Shown: positions 26,828-35,272 of the stretch, piece after piece | How the letters are laid out: each line of letters opens with the position of its first letter | Position numbering within the stretch: the first letter of the stretch is position 1 | Source: an archaeon | GTDB lineage: Archaea; Iainarchaeota; Iainarchaeia; CSSED10-239 | Reading direction: 5' to 3' | Length of the DNA: 64,000 nucleotides | Assembly (NCBI GenBank): GCA_029563035.1 | Contig: JAKQTP010000212.1 | Span: 124,001-188,000 of the forward strand | The notes under the pieces: generated by a model | Told to the model about the DNA's origin: nothing | The model's database searches: none | Seen by the model: the letters and a program-made list of their open reading frames with translations, nothing else | Position numbers and translations under genes: made by a program

Positions 26828-27829
26828 TTATCTCTTCTCTTCTTTTTCTTTAATATTTATTTTTTCTTCTTTTTCTTTAACTGGTTTCTTCTCTTTTGTT
26901 TTCTTCTGTTTTTTTGGTTCAATTGCAGTTTTAGTCAAATGCATTAAATCATTATATGCTTTTCTTTTTGTTATTCTTGCTGTTGATCTTTCAAATAATT
27001 GATCAGTATATTTTCCAGGCGGACCAAAAGAAATAATTTGCTTTTTTAAAATCTTATTTAGTATTGCTTGATTTTGTAAAGTTGTATTGGTTTCATCAAT
27101 TATTGATTTTGGCAAATCTATAGTCAAAACACCACTGCCTATTCTATCAACATAATCTGTACCTGAACCTGCAGTAACAAATTTTGCCATCTGCGCTAGC
27201 TTAATTGTTGCTGAAAATTTATAAACTAAATCATAACTTTTCTGATCAATCTTTTGATTTAATTTATCTGCCATTTTTGAAATGCCTGCAACATTAAAGG
27301 CTCTGTGTTTTTGGATATACCATAAAAGATCCCTTAATGTTTTTACAAAAAAAGAATCATACATATAATAAGTAATATAGCCCATCATTCCATTATAGCC
27401 CTCTACACCTACATTTTTTTCCTTTATAAATTTTTCTAGTCTTGATAACCCTAAAAGATAACTTGCTGAATTATTAATTAATCCAAATGGATGAGCTATC
27501 ACGAAAAGATAATCCTTTCTCTCACACATGTCATAGATTCTTCGCATTGAAACACTTTCTTCAAAGAAAACATTATAGCTATAAATATCTTCATTAGGTG
27601 CATAAACTAATACTTCTCCCAGATCTGTAGAAATGGTCATTCCAGGAATCAGAACATTTGCTTTTGGCTTTTCTTTTAACAAATCGAAATATGCTTTTTT
27701 TGGGTTTTTCTTTGCATTTTCTGTTATTGCTGTTCCAAGAAGATTATTTTTATTAACAAACTGCCAGTATCTTCTACTTGACTGTTTTCTTTTTAGAAAT
27801 TGAGTGTTTAAATCTAAGTTACATATCAT
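26828..27829 (-). CDS. PHP-domain-like protein, metal ligands apparently lost
   Basis: At 333 residues the order of strands resembles PHP phosphoesterases: NLDLNTQF at the place of DLHxHT, LGTAITENA for the GxxITDH strand, VLIPGMTIST for IPGxEI, then FVIAHPFG, and TAGSGTDYV near the end. Most of the histidine ligands are changed, so hydrolysis is doubtful. About 40 C-terminal residues are extremely Lys/Glu-rich. It precedes the A24 peptidase gene with a 2-bp gap. Confidence 0.5.
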   Translation of the reverse strand: MICNLDLNTQFLKRKQSSRRYWQFVNKNNLLGTAITENAKKNPKKAYFDLLKEKPKANVLIPGMTISTDLGEVLVYAPNEDIYSYNVFFEESVSMRRIYDMCERKDYLFVIAHPFGLINNSASYLLGLSRLEKFIKEKNVGVEGYNGMMGYITYYMYDSFFVKTLRDLLWYIQKHRAFNVAGISKMADKLNQKIDQKSYDLVYKFSATIKLAQMAKFVTAGSGTDYVDRIGSGVLTIDLPKSIIDETNTTLQNQAILNKILKKQIISFGPPGKYTDQLFERSTARITKRKAYNDLMHLTKTAIEPKKQKKTKEKKPVKEKEEKINIKEKEEKR

Positions 27830-27839
27830 ATTTTATCTA

Positions 27840-28454
27840 TTATTTTAAATTTACTCTCGCATCTACTATATAAATCTCTTTTTCTGTTAAAATTACCGGG
27901 TTTAAATCTAGCTCTTGAAGATGTTTGTCTTTTGCCAACTCGCATACCTTTTCTAGTAGCAAGATAAGCTTAGAGACAGGATAGTTCTTTCCTCTTGCAG
28001 AAAAAAACTTACTTACTTTTGTTGCATAAACCATTTCTTCTATTTCTTTTTTTGTTATTGGTAAAATCCTGATTGCTGTATCATCTAAAAGCTCTGTGTA
28101 GATGCCACCTTGACCAAAAACAATGACTTTGCCAAACTGAGCATCATTGTTTATTCCAATAAGTAGCTCAAGACCCTTAACTTGCTTTTGAATAATTACT
28201 TTGCCTTTAACATTTTCTTTCTTTAGAACATTTTGAAGATTTTCAAAGGCATCTTTAAGTGCTTTTTTTGTATAAATGTCTGTATAAACTGCTTTACTTT
28301 CTGTCTTATGCACAAGAGATGAGCTAAGCTTAAGAACATACGGGAAATCAGAGAATTTATCTATATCTTTTTTGGAGATTGCTTTTGACTCCAAATATGA
28401 GATTTTATTACTCTTAATATACTTTAAAGAATCTTCTAAGTTTAACCAAGCCAT
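27840..28454 (-). CDS. ADP-forming acyl/acetyl-CoA synthetase, beta subunit (ATP-grasp)
   Basis: The 204 residues match the ATP-grasp beta subunit: YVLKLSSSLVHKTESKAV, IIQKQVKGLELLIGINND, VFGQGGIYTELLDD, and ELDLNPVILT. With an alpha subunit (not in this window) it makes ATP from acetyl-CoA, ADP and phosphate, the usual energy-yielding step of fermenting archaea. ATG 28454 is chosen; a GTG three codons earlier is also possible. Confidence 0.85.
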   Translation of the reverse strand: MAWLNLEDSLKYIKSNKISYLESKAISKKDIDKFSDFPYVLKLSSSLVHKTESKAVYTDIYTKKALKDAFENLQNVLKKENVKGKVIIQKQVKGLELLIGINNDAQFGKVIVFGQGGIYTELLDDTAIRILPITKKEIEEMVYATKVSKFFSARGKNYPVSKLILLLEKVCELAKDKHLQELDLNPVILTEKEIYIVDARVNLK

Positions 28455-28668
28455 TTTTTTCACTTTTTGTATAAAAATAATATTTAAAAACCCATATATA
28501 CCTATAAATATATATATTATAAATATATCTAAATTCTTATAAAAGTTTAGATTCTAGAAATAGAACACAGGTTTTAAAATAATTGTGTTTAACTATTTTA
28601 TTATTATATTTAAAATGTATCTAATTATAGACACATATAACATACAAAAACAAAGGAGAGAAGATAAA

Positions 28669-29970
28669 ATGAAATTACATTGCCTAGGGGCTGGACAAGA
28701 AGTTGGAAGAAGCGCCCTATTATTAAAAGGCAAAGACAACATTCTATTGGATTATGGTTTGAAACTTAATCCTACAACACATGTACAAGCAGATATGGAA
28801 TTACCTGCAAAGACTGAGCACCCTAAAGCTATAAAAGAACCATTAACTGTAATTATTTTAAGCCATGCTCATCTTGATCATTCAGGGGCAATTCCATCAC
28901 TTTACATAGATGCAGGCGCACCATTGTTTTTAACAGAAGCAACTTTAGAACTTTCAAATCTTTTATGGAAGGATACTCTTAAGATTGCAAAATTAACTGG
29001 AGAAGATTGTGGGTTTAAGCCTCAGCATGTAGATAACACAAACAACTCTGCATTCTATATAGATTACAGAGTGCCTGTACAGATTTCACCACACACAAAG
29101 ATAACCTTTTTTGATGCAGGACATATCGTTGGTAGTGTTATGGCTCTTATAGAAACAGAAAAAAAGAAAATACTTTATACAGGAGACTTTAGAGCAACAG
29201 AAAGCCGGATGTTTAGAGGCTATGATAGAAGGCTTCCACAAGTTGATGTTTTAATTACTGAGACTACTTATGCTGATGCACCACACCAAGACAGAAAAGA
29301 ACAGGAAAAAGAACTAATAGATGATATAAAAGAAACACTTGATAACAGAGGAATTGTTATTCTTCCTGCTTTTGCTATTGAAAGATCCCAAGAGCTTGTA
29401 AGTATTCTTGACAAACACAATATTAAAGTTCCTGTTTATCTTGATGGCATGGCAAAAAAAGCAACAACTATTTTTGCACAATATCCAAACCAGTTTGTTG
29501 AATATGCAAGATTCAAAAAAGCAGTTGACAGAATTGAGTTTGTTAAAAACCAAAAAAAAAGAGAAAAAATTATTTCTGCTAATAAACCTTGCATAATCAT
29601 AACAACCGCAGGAATGCTTGAAGGTGGGCCGGTCTTAGGTTATATTAGAGACTTAGGAGATGATCCAAGAAACAAAATAATTTTAACAGGTTATCAAGTA
29701 GAAGGCACAAACGGCAAAAGACTTTTAGATAAAGGAAAGCTTTACATTGATGGCAAGATTTACACGCCAAGAGCAAAAGTCACAAAACACAGCTTATCTG
29801 CACATGCTGATAAATCAGAATTACTTGAGCTTATAAAAAAAGTAAAACCAAAGAAAGTAATCTGTGTCCATGGAGATAAAGACATCACTTTTTATTTCAA
29901 GAATGAGCTTAAAAAACTTGGAATCAAAGCAGAAAATCCTGCTGTTGGAGACATTATTGATTTGGATTAG
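28669..29970 (+). CDS. Beta-CASP metallo-ribonuclease, aCPSF2-like
   Basis: At 433 residues: MBL motif 2 SHAHLDHSG, motif 3 FDAGHIVGS, motif 4 YTGDFRATESRMF; beta-CASP motifs ETTYAD, PAFAIERSQEL and TAGMLEGGP; final SAHADKSEL and CVHGDK. It lacks the KH domains of aCPSF1, so it fits aCPSF2, an RNA endo/5'-3' exonuclease. ATG 28669 follows AAAGGAGAG; upstream in-frame codons lie in the promoter. A TATA-like element (28606-28615) implies a leader of about 30 nt. NMD3 follows after 14 bp. Confidence 0.9.
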   Translation: MKLHCLGAGQEVGRSALLLKGKDNILLDYGLKLNPTTHVQADMELPAKTEHPKAIKEPLTVIILSHAHLDHSGAIPSLYIDAGAPLFLTEATLELSNLLWKDTLKIAKLTGEDCGFKPQHVDNTNNSAFYIDYRVPVQISPHTKITFFDAGHIVGSVMALIETEKKKILYTGDFRATESRMFRGYDRRLPQVDVLITETTYADAPHQDRKEQEKELIDDIKETLDNRGIVILPAFAIERSQELVSILDKHNIKVPVYLDGMAKKATTIFAQYPNQFVEYARFKKAVDRIEFVKNQKKREKIISANKPCIIITTAGMLEGGPVLGYIRDLGDDPRNKIILTGYQVEGTNGKRLLDKGKLYIDGKIYTPRAKVTKHSLSAHADKSELLELIKKVKPKKVICVHGDKDITFYFKNELKKLGIKAENPAVGDIIDLD

Positions 29971-29984
29971 GGGTATATAAAAAT

Positions 29985-30731
29985 ATGGAAAGATTTTGTC
30001 CAAAATGTGGAAAGACAATTCCTGAAGAAAGAATGATTAATAATTTCTGTTTGAATTGTTATATCGAAGACAATCAGGTAATCACTGCCCCAAAATTTGA
30101 AATCACATATTGCCCTAAATGCCAAAAACTAAAATATGCAAGAAAAATATATGATAATGTAGAGAATCTAGAAAAAGAACTAGTAAAACACATAAGAATC
30201 AAAGACCTTGAACAGGCAAAGGCAAATGTCTCTCTGATCTTAGATTTTGATAAGCACGAATATTATGTAAAAGTGCTGGTTAAAGCATTGATTGCAAGAA
30301 CCATACAACAAATCGCAATGGAAAAAGACATTTCTTTAAGAATTGATAATTGTGAAAACTGCCTAAAGCTTTCTAGCAACTATTATACAGTAATTTTGCA
30401 ACTAAGATTTGAATCTAAGGAACTACTTAAAGAACTACAGCCTGTTCTAGTTAATCAAATTAAAAATCAGGTAAAGACAATTAACTATGCAGAAGCAAAC
30501 AAAAACAAGCCATTTTTTATTGCTAAAACAGTTGAACAAAAAAACGGAATTGATTTTTATTTTAATGACTCTGATCATGCAGAAAAGGTCAGAAAAACTT
30601 TGCTTTACAATAAGCACGTAAAGACCTGGCAAAAGACAAGAACCCTAATTACTGCAGATAAAGACGGAAAAAGAAAATATCGCCACACAATCTGTTTACA
30701 TTTTGGGTGGCCATCTCAAAATAAAAAATAA
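29985..30731 (+). CDS. nmd3: NMD3-family 50S export/assembly protein homologue
   Basis: At 248 residues it begins with zinc knuckles FCPKCGKTI, FCLNCY and YCPKCQKL and later NCENCLKL, as in archaeal NMD3. An OB/eIF5A-like beta-rich part follows. In eukaryotes NMD3 escorts the 60S subunit; archaeal forms are thought to act in 50S maturation. It is paired with the aCPSF2-like RNase and convergent with trkA, with 5 bp between stops. Confidence 0.88.
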   Translation: MERFCPKCGKTIPEERMINNFCLNCYIEDNQVITAPKFEITYCPKCQKLKYARKIYDNVENLEKELVKHIRIKDLEQAKANVSLILDFDKHEYYVKVLVKALIARTIQQIAMEKDISLRIDNCENCLKLSSNYYTVILQLRFESKELLKELQPVLVNQIKNQVKTINYAEANKNKPFFIAKTVEQKNGIDFYFNDSDHAEKVRKTLLYNKHVKTWQKTRTLITADKDGKRKYRHTICLHFGWPSQNKK

Positions 30732-30736
30732 AAAAA

Positions 30737-31393
30737 TTAAAATAGTGCTTTAACTTTTTTAATTTTATCTCTTTTTGAAACAATTATTATCTTTTGACCT
30801 TCTTGAAGTGTATCTGTGTCTTTATAAACATTAAATACTTTGTTTTTATAATAGCCAATTATATTACTGCCATCAGGTAATAATTTTCTAAACTGAGGAA
30901 TATGTAATCCTACATGCTTAGTGTCTTTTTTAATCTTAAACTCAACAATTTCTGCATCACCCATAGAAAAGAAAGACATGTCAAGAATTCCTTTTTCTGC
31001 AATTAGTTGTGCAATAAAACCGGCTGCTGCATAGTCTGGCTGAATAACATAATCAATCTTTAATTTATCAAAAACATCATTTTTATAATTTATTTTTCTT
31101 AGCATCACAGCAACTTTTTTTATGCCATACTCTTTTGCTATTAAACCAACTACTAGGTTTAGTTCATCGTTGTCTGTTAATGCTACAATAATATCTGCAT
31201 GATCAAATCCTGCTTTCTTTAATATTCCTACATCTGTTGGGTCTCCTGTTATTGTTACGATATCTGTATCGTAAGTCATTTGCTTTGTGATTACAGGATC
31301 TTTTTCAATAAGAACAACTTCATGATCCTCAGCATCAAGTAATTTAATTAAATGTTTTGCAACATTACTAGTTCCTACAATTATTATATACAT
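30737..31393 (-). CDS. trkA: TrkA K+-uptake regulatory subunit
   Basis: At 218 residues it has an RCK_N Rossmann domain (IIVGTSNVAKHL nucleotide-binding loop, ALTDNDELN) and an RCK_C domain (AEIVEFKIKKDTKHVG). It gates the TrkH channel on NAD(H)/ATP binding. It starts 1 bp after trkH and is clearly co-transcribed. Confidence 0.93.
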   Translation of the reverse strand: MYIIIVGTSNVAKHLIKLLDAEDHEVVLIEKDPVITKQMTYDTDIVTITGDPTDVGILKKAGFDHADIIVALTDNDELNLVVGLIAKEYGIKKVAVMLRKINYKNDVFDKLKIDYVIQPDYAAAGFIAQLIAEKGILDMSFFSMGDAEIVEFKIKKDTKHVGLHIPQFRKLLPDGSNIIGYYKNKVFNVYKDTDTLQEGQKIIIVSKRDKIKKVKALF

Positions 31394-31394
31394 T

Positions 31395-32828
31395 TCATCT
31401 TCCTCCTACTCTTTGAAATATCATGCCTATTAAACCAAATATTGTAATTATTTCTAATCTCCCAACCCACATATTAAATATCAAAACCATTTTTGCAAAT
31501 AATGGCATACCGTGGTTTACAAGCCCTGTTTCTATTCCAATATTTCCTTGGGTTGAAACAACTTCAAATATGCTTGCTGATAAAGGATAGCCATATGCTG
31601 TTAAAATTAATACTCCAAAAACCATAAAAATGACATAGCTTACAATAAAAAAATATAAAGCCCTTATATCTGCATTTTCAACAACTTTTCCATCAAATTT
31701 TCTAGAAACATTTGATAAATCTGGAAGCCTTATCTCTCTAATTTGCCAAATAACAGATTTCATAAGAAGTAAAAATCTGCCTTGAGTAATACCACCAGAA
31801 GTAGAACCCTTAGACCCGCCTACAAACATTAAAAATATCAACAAGAAAAATAAGATGGGAGCAAGACCCATAATCGGCTCTGGAGAAAAACCTGTAAACC
31901 CACCACCAAGAGTACCAGCCACTAACAATGTTATGCTTTGCCAAGAGTATATTTTTCCCAAATGTTTAAAGAAAATAAAAAATACAACAATTATCATTAA
32001 ACACATTGAAATAAACTGTGGATCTTTAAAATATACAAACGGATTTTTTTCTTTGTAGATCCTGTAATGAGTAACAAAAGAAATTGAACCTAAGAAAATA
32101 ATTAAAGACATTATTAGTTGAACACTACTTTGATAGAGATAATCATTATTTGGCATGTCATGGCCTGTTGTTGATATTGCTGACATTGTGTAAGTTACAG
32201 AATTAAATAAATCAACACCAACAAGCAACATTAGAATAACGCCTATTAATGTAAGAATTATGTAAATTATCCAAATTGCTCTAACTGACCCTTTATAGCC
32301 ACCACTAAGTTGATCATACCCTCCTGCTCTAACTATTCTTTTGGATGTAAAAGCATCAGAGCTAAATATTCCATAATATGCAATTAAAATAATACCAATA
32401 CCACCTATCCAGGAAAGAATAGCTCTCCATAAATGCCAGCTATTTACTTTGACAATAAAAGGCAAGGTTGTTGTTCCAGTAGTTGTTAATATTGAAGTGG
32501 TATCAAAAAAAGAATCAATAAAATTATATCCAAAAACAAAATATGGCAAGGTGGTTAAAGCAGCAAAAATTAACCAAACACTTGCAACAATAATAAGATA
32601 ATGTATAGAACCTAAAGTTACATTTTTGTTTTTAGGAATAAGCCCATAAAGAATAAGCCCAACCAAAAAAGCAACTCCAAAAGAAATAAGATAACTAAAA
32701 ATATAGTTTGTTGGCTCTTTAAATATTATTGCAAAAATAAACGGAATTAGAAATATAAAACTACTGTATAAAATTACTTGCCCAATCTGCTTAAGCACTT
32801 GATTAATATGCCATCTTGTGTAATACAT
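31395..32828 (-). CDS. trkH: TrkH K+ transporter
   Basis: At 477 residues with about ten helices, four pore-loop-like stretches are visible: TTTGTTTLPF, ISTTGHDMP, GGGFTGFSP and VVSTQGNIGIETG. It is the K+-translocating subunit working with TrkA. It is transcribed from a promoter region shared with the nearby minus-strand tRNA-Arg. Confidence 0.92.
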   Translation of the reverse strand: MYYTRWHINQVLKQIGQVILYSSFIFLIPFIFAIIFKEPTNYIFSYLISFGVAFLVGLILYGLIPKNKNVTLGSIHYLIIVASVWLIFAALTTLPYFVFGYNFIDSFFDTTSILTTTGTTTLPFIVKVNSWHLWRAILSWIGGIGIILIAYYGIFSSDAFTSKRIVRAGGYDQLSGGYKGSVRAIWIIYIILTLIGVILMLLVGVDLFNSVTYTMSAISTTGHDMPNNDYLYQSSVQLIMSLIIFLGSISFVTHYRIYKEKNPFVYFKDPQFISMCLMIIVVFFIFFKHLGKIYSWQSITLLVAGTLGGGFTGFSPEPIMGLAPILFFLLIFLMFVGGSKGSTSGGITQGRFLLLMKSVIWQIREIRLPDLSNVSRKFDGKVVENADIRALYFFIVSYVIFMVFGVLILTAYGYPLSASIFEVVSTQGNIGIETGLVNHGMPLFAKMVLIFNMWVGRLEIITIFGLIGMIFQRVGGR

Positions 32829-32900
32829 TTTATCATCAAAATATATGTAATATACTACAAAATATAATATCTAAACCTTTAAATGCTTTGCTTTTTATAG

Positions 32901-32975
32901 CAGGTCGGGCGGGATTCGAACCCGCGATCCCAAGCTTAGGAGGCTTGTGCATTATCCAAACTATGCTACCGACCT
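32901..32975 (-). tRNA. tRNA-Arg (anticodon CCU)
   Basis: The cloverleaf has acceptor AGGTCGG/CCGACCT with discriminator G, anticodon stem CAAGC/GCTTG enclosing CTCCTAA (anticodon CCT), and T-arm GCGGG TTCGAAT CCCGC. CCA is not encoded. It reads AGG codons. Confidence 0.95.
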
Positions 32976-32994
32976 TTTTTTAGAAAAGAATAAC

Positions 32995-33006
32995 CTTTTT
33001 AAATAC
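32995..33006 (-). promoter_or_regulatory. TATA box for tRNA-Arg
   Basis: The minus-strand GTATTTAAAAAG is centred about 26 bp upstream of the tRNA 5' end. Confidence 0.5.
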
Positions 33007-33070
33007 TAAGTTTTTCTATATATAATATATTTATAATAGTATTTAAAAATATAAAGGCAATGCATTAAAC

Positions 33071-33640
33071 ATGACTAAGAAAATATTAATTATGCTTGGA
33101 CCAGCAGGAAGCGGGAAAAGCACACAGAATAAACTTATTGAAAAGGAATTTGGATACAAACCATTTATCATGGGTGACATTCTAAGAGAAGAAGTTAAGA
33201 AAGGAACAGCTCTAGGCAAAAGAATACATGAAATGATAAAAGATGGGCACTTGGTAACTTTAGAAATTGCAAGCGACTTGATATTTGATAAAGTAAAAAA
33301 ATCCAAAGCCAAAAAAATATTAATGGATGGGTTTCCAAGAGAATTTTATCAATCAGTTGTTTTCGATTATTTTATAAAAACAAACAACTATAAGTTGATG
33401 GGAGTAATACATCTTAACCTCTCTAGAAAGGAAAGCATAAAGAGACTATTACTAAGAAAAAGAAGTGATGATGACTTAAAGGCCATTAATCAAAGACTTG
33501 ATGACTATCACAACATTACAAAAAAAGCAATAAACAAATACAGAAAAGAAAAGAAGCTTATAGAAATTAATGGAGAACAAACAATAGAAGATGTTTTCAA
33601 AGAAATAAAAACAAAACTAAATAAAATTAAAGGTATATAA
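33071..33640 (+). CDS. adk: Adenylate kinase (nucleoside monophosphate kinase)
   Basis: At 189 residues: P-loop GPAGSGKST, AMP-binding helix GDILREEVKKGT, MDGFPRE, and LID arginines RLLLRKRSDDD. The LID is short with no zinc cysteines, as in short-form kinases. A TATA-like TATTTAAAAATA about 25 bp upstream suggests a leaderless mRNA. The coiled-coil gene follows after 3 bp. Confidence 0.93.
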   Translation: MTKKILIMLGPAGSGKSTQNKLIEKEFGYKPFIMGDILREEVKKGTALGKRIHEMIKDGHLVTLEIASDLIFDKVKKSKAKKILMDGFPREFYQSVVFDYFIKTNNYKLMGVIHLNLSRKESIKRLLLRKRSDDDLKAINQRLDDYHNITKKAINKYRKEKKLIEINGEQTIEDVFKEIKTKLNKIKGI

Positions 33641-33643
33641 AAT

Positions 33644-35272
33644 ATGATTCAAGATCCAAGGATTATAGACAACATAAAGAAACTAAAAGAACTGGGAATG
33701 AGTGATGAAGACATTAAAGGTAATCTTATAAAGATGGGACTTTCTTCCGAGGATTGCGATGAACTAATTGCTGCTTCAAACGGGAACGAAACTATTAAAG
33801 AAGAGAATGAACCAAAAAAAGAAAAACCAAAGAAAGAAGAACCAGTGAAAAGCGAACCAAAAAAAACAGAAATAGAAGAAACACCAAAAGATCTATTTGA
33901 AGAGGAACATAAAATTGATGCAATAAAAGAAGAAGTTCCATTTTCTATGAAAGATGATTTCTCTGAAATTCCTGATTTAACTATTGGATTAGATATTGAT
34001 CAATTAAGTAAAAATGAAATGGACTTTAGTTTTGATACACCAAGTTTACCAAAAGAAGAAGAAAAGGTTACTTTTAAAAAATCAAAAAATAAAAATACAG
34101 ATATTACAAAAAGCTTAGATTTGGATAAAATAAATGTATCTAAATTAGTTAATACAACGCCTTCTGAAACACTAAAAGAATTGGATTCCAACTCAAATGT
34201 CTGGGCATCAGGATTAGCAACCACATTAAATGCAAGATTACACGAAATAGATGAAAAACAGGAAAAATTTGAAAGGCTACTTAAAAAGAAAATGGATGAT
34301 GAGATAAACAAATTAAAACAGATACAGGAAACTTCTAAACAATTATTAGCTCAAAAAATTGATGAAGAGCTTGTAAGTAGAACAGCAAACATTAACTCTC
34401 AATTAACAAAACAACTTGCATTAATAAAAGTAGAATTAATAAAAATTAATAAAAAATCAGACCAGATGACTACTGGTAGACAAGAAGTTGAAGAACTTAT
34501 AAAAAATCTAAAAGATATACAAACACAAGTTGTAGAAAATAACAATAAATCTCAAGAAAATATTAACAAGATGGTGTTATCAACCTCTGTAAAGTTAAAC
34601 ACGAAAATTAAAGAAATTAACGACATCTTATCTTTGCAATCTAAAATTACACAAGGACTAATAAAAAACACCCAAAATGCAATAGCTAAGGAAATAAAAA
34701 AATTCCATCAATTTAAAGAAGAAATTGAAAGTAAAATTAATCCTCAACAGATGTATGATAAATTAAATCAACTAGAAACATTTAAGCAACAACTAGCAAA
34801 CAGATATGAGGCACGTTTTGAAAATGTTAAAAAACAATTTTTGGTTAAAGCAAAAGATGCTTTTAAAGAAGAGATTGAAACTCAGCTAAAAGAATTAAAA
34901 AATATTAAAGAGACAATAGTTTCAAAAACAGACCCTAAACTGATTAGTGATAAATTAGAAGAACTTGAATCTTTCCAAAACCAATTAATCTCAGCAATTG
35001 ATGAAAAAATATCTCAATCTCTAAAAATCTATCAATCAGCAATAACTCAGGAAATCACTTCTAAGTCAAAAGCCATTGATGAAGAAGTTATTAAAGTTGA
35101 AAATGCAATCTTAAAATTAGGAGAAGCAGAAGATAAGATAAAAGAATTAAATCAATTTAAAGACCAGTTTATTGCAATAATTGATAAAAATATAGAAAAA
35201 ATGAATAATACTTACACTAAGTTTGAAGGAAAACTAAAAGAAATAGAAGAAAAACAAAAAATGATGATATAA
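33644..35272 (+). CDS. Long coiled-coil protein, unknown function
   Basis: At 542 residues, about 1-45 is a compact helical module repeating LGMSDEDI / MGLSSEDC, about 46-150 is acidic and Lys/Pro-rich (likely disordered), and about 190-542 is nearly continuous heptad coiled coil rich in Lys, Glu, Gln and Ile. No transmembrane helix and no enzymatic motif are present. It is co-transcribed with adenylate kinase; a cytoskeletal or scaffold role is only a guess. The stop abuts the convergent gene. Confidence 0.7.
   Translation: MIQDPRIIDNIKKLKELGMSDEDIKGNLIKMGLSSEDCDELIAASNGNETIKEENEPKKEKPKKEEPVKSEPKKTEIEETPKDLFEEEHKIDAIKEEVPFSMKDDFSEIPDLTIGLDIDQLSKNEMDFSFDTPSLPKEEEKVTFKKSKNKNTDITKSLDLDKINVSKLVNTTPSETLKELDSNSNVWASGLATTLNARLHEIDEKQEKFERLLKKKMDDEINKLKQIQETSKQLLAQKIDEELVSRTANINSQLTKQLALIKVELIKINKKSDQMTTGRQEVEELIKNLKDIQTQVVENNNKSQENINKMVLSTSVKLNTKIKEINDILSLQSKITQGLIKNTQNAIAKEIKKFHQFKEEIESKINPQQMYDKLNQLETFKQQLANRYEARFENVKKQFLVKAKDAFKEEIETQLKELKNIKETIVSKTDPKLISDKLEELESFQNQLISAIDEKISQSLKIYQSAITQEITSKSKAIDEEVIKVENAILKLGEAEDKIKELNQFKDQFIAIIDKNIEKMNNTYTKFEGKLKEIEEKQKMMI

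Noticed and set aside
28528..28589. Riboswitch or autoregulatory leader before the beta-CASP RNase (hairpins TCTAAA/TTTAGA and AACACA/TGTGTT)
   Set aside because: A TATA-like element at 28606-28615 puts the likely start downstream of these hairpins, so they would not be in the transcript.
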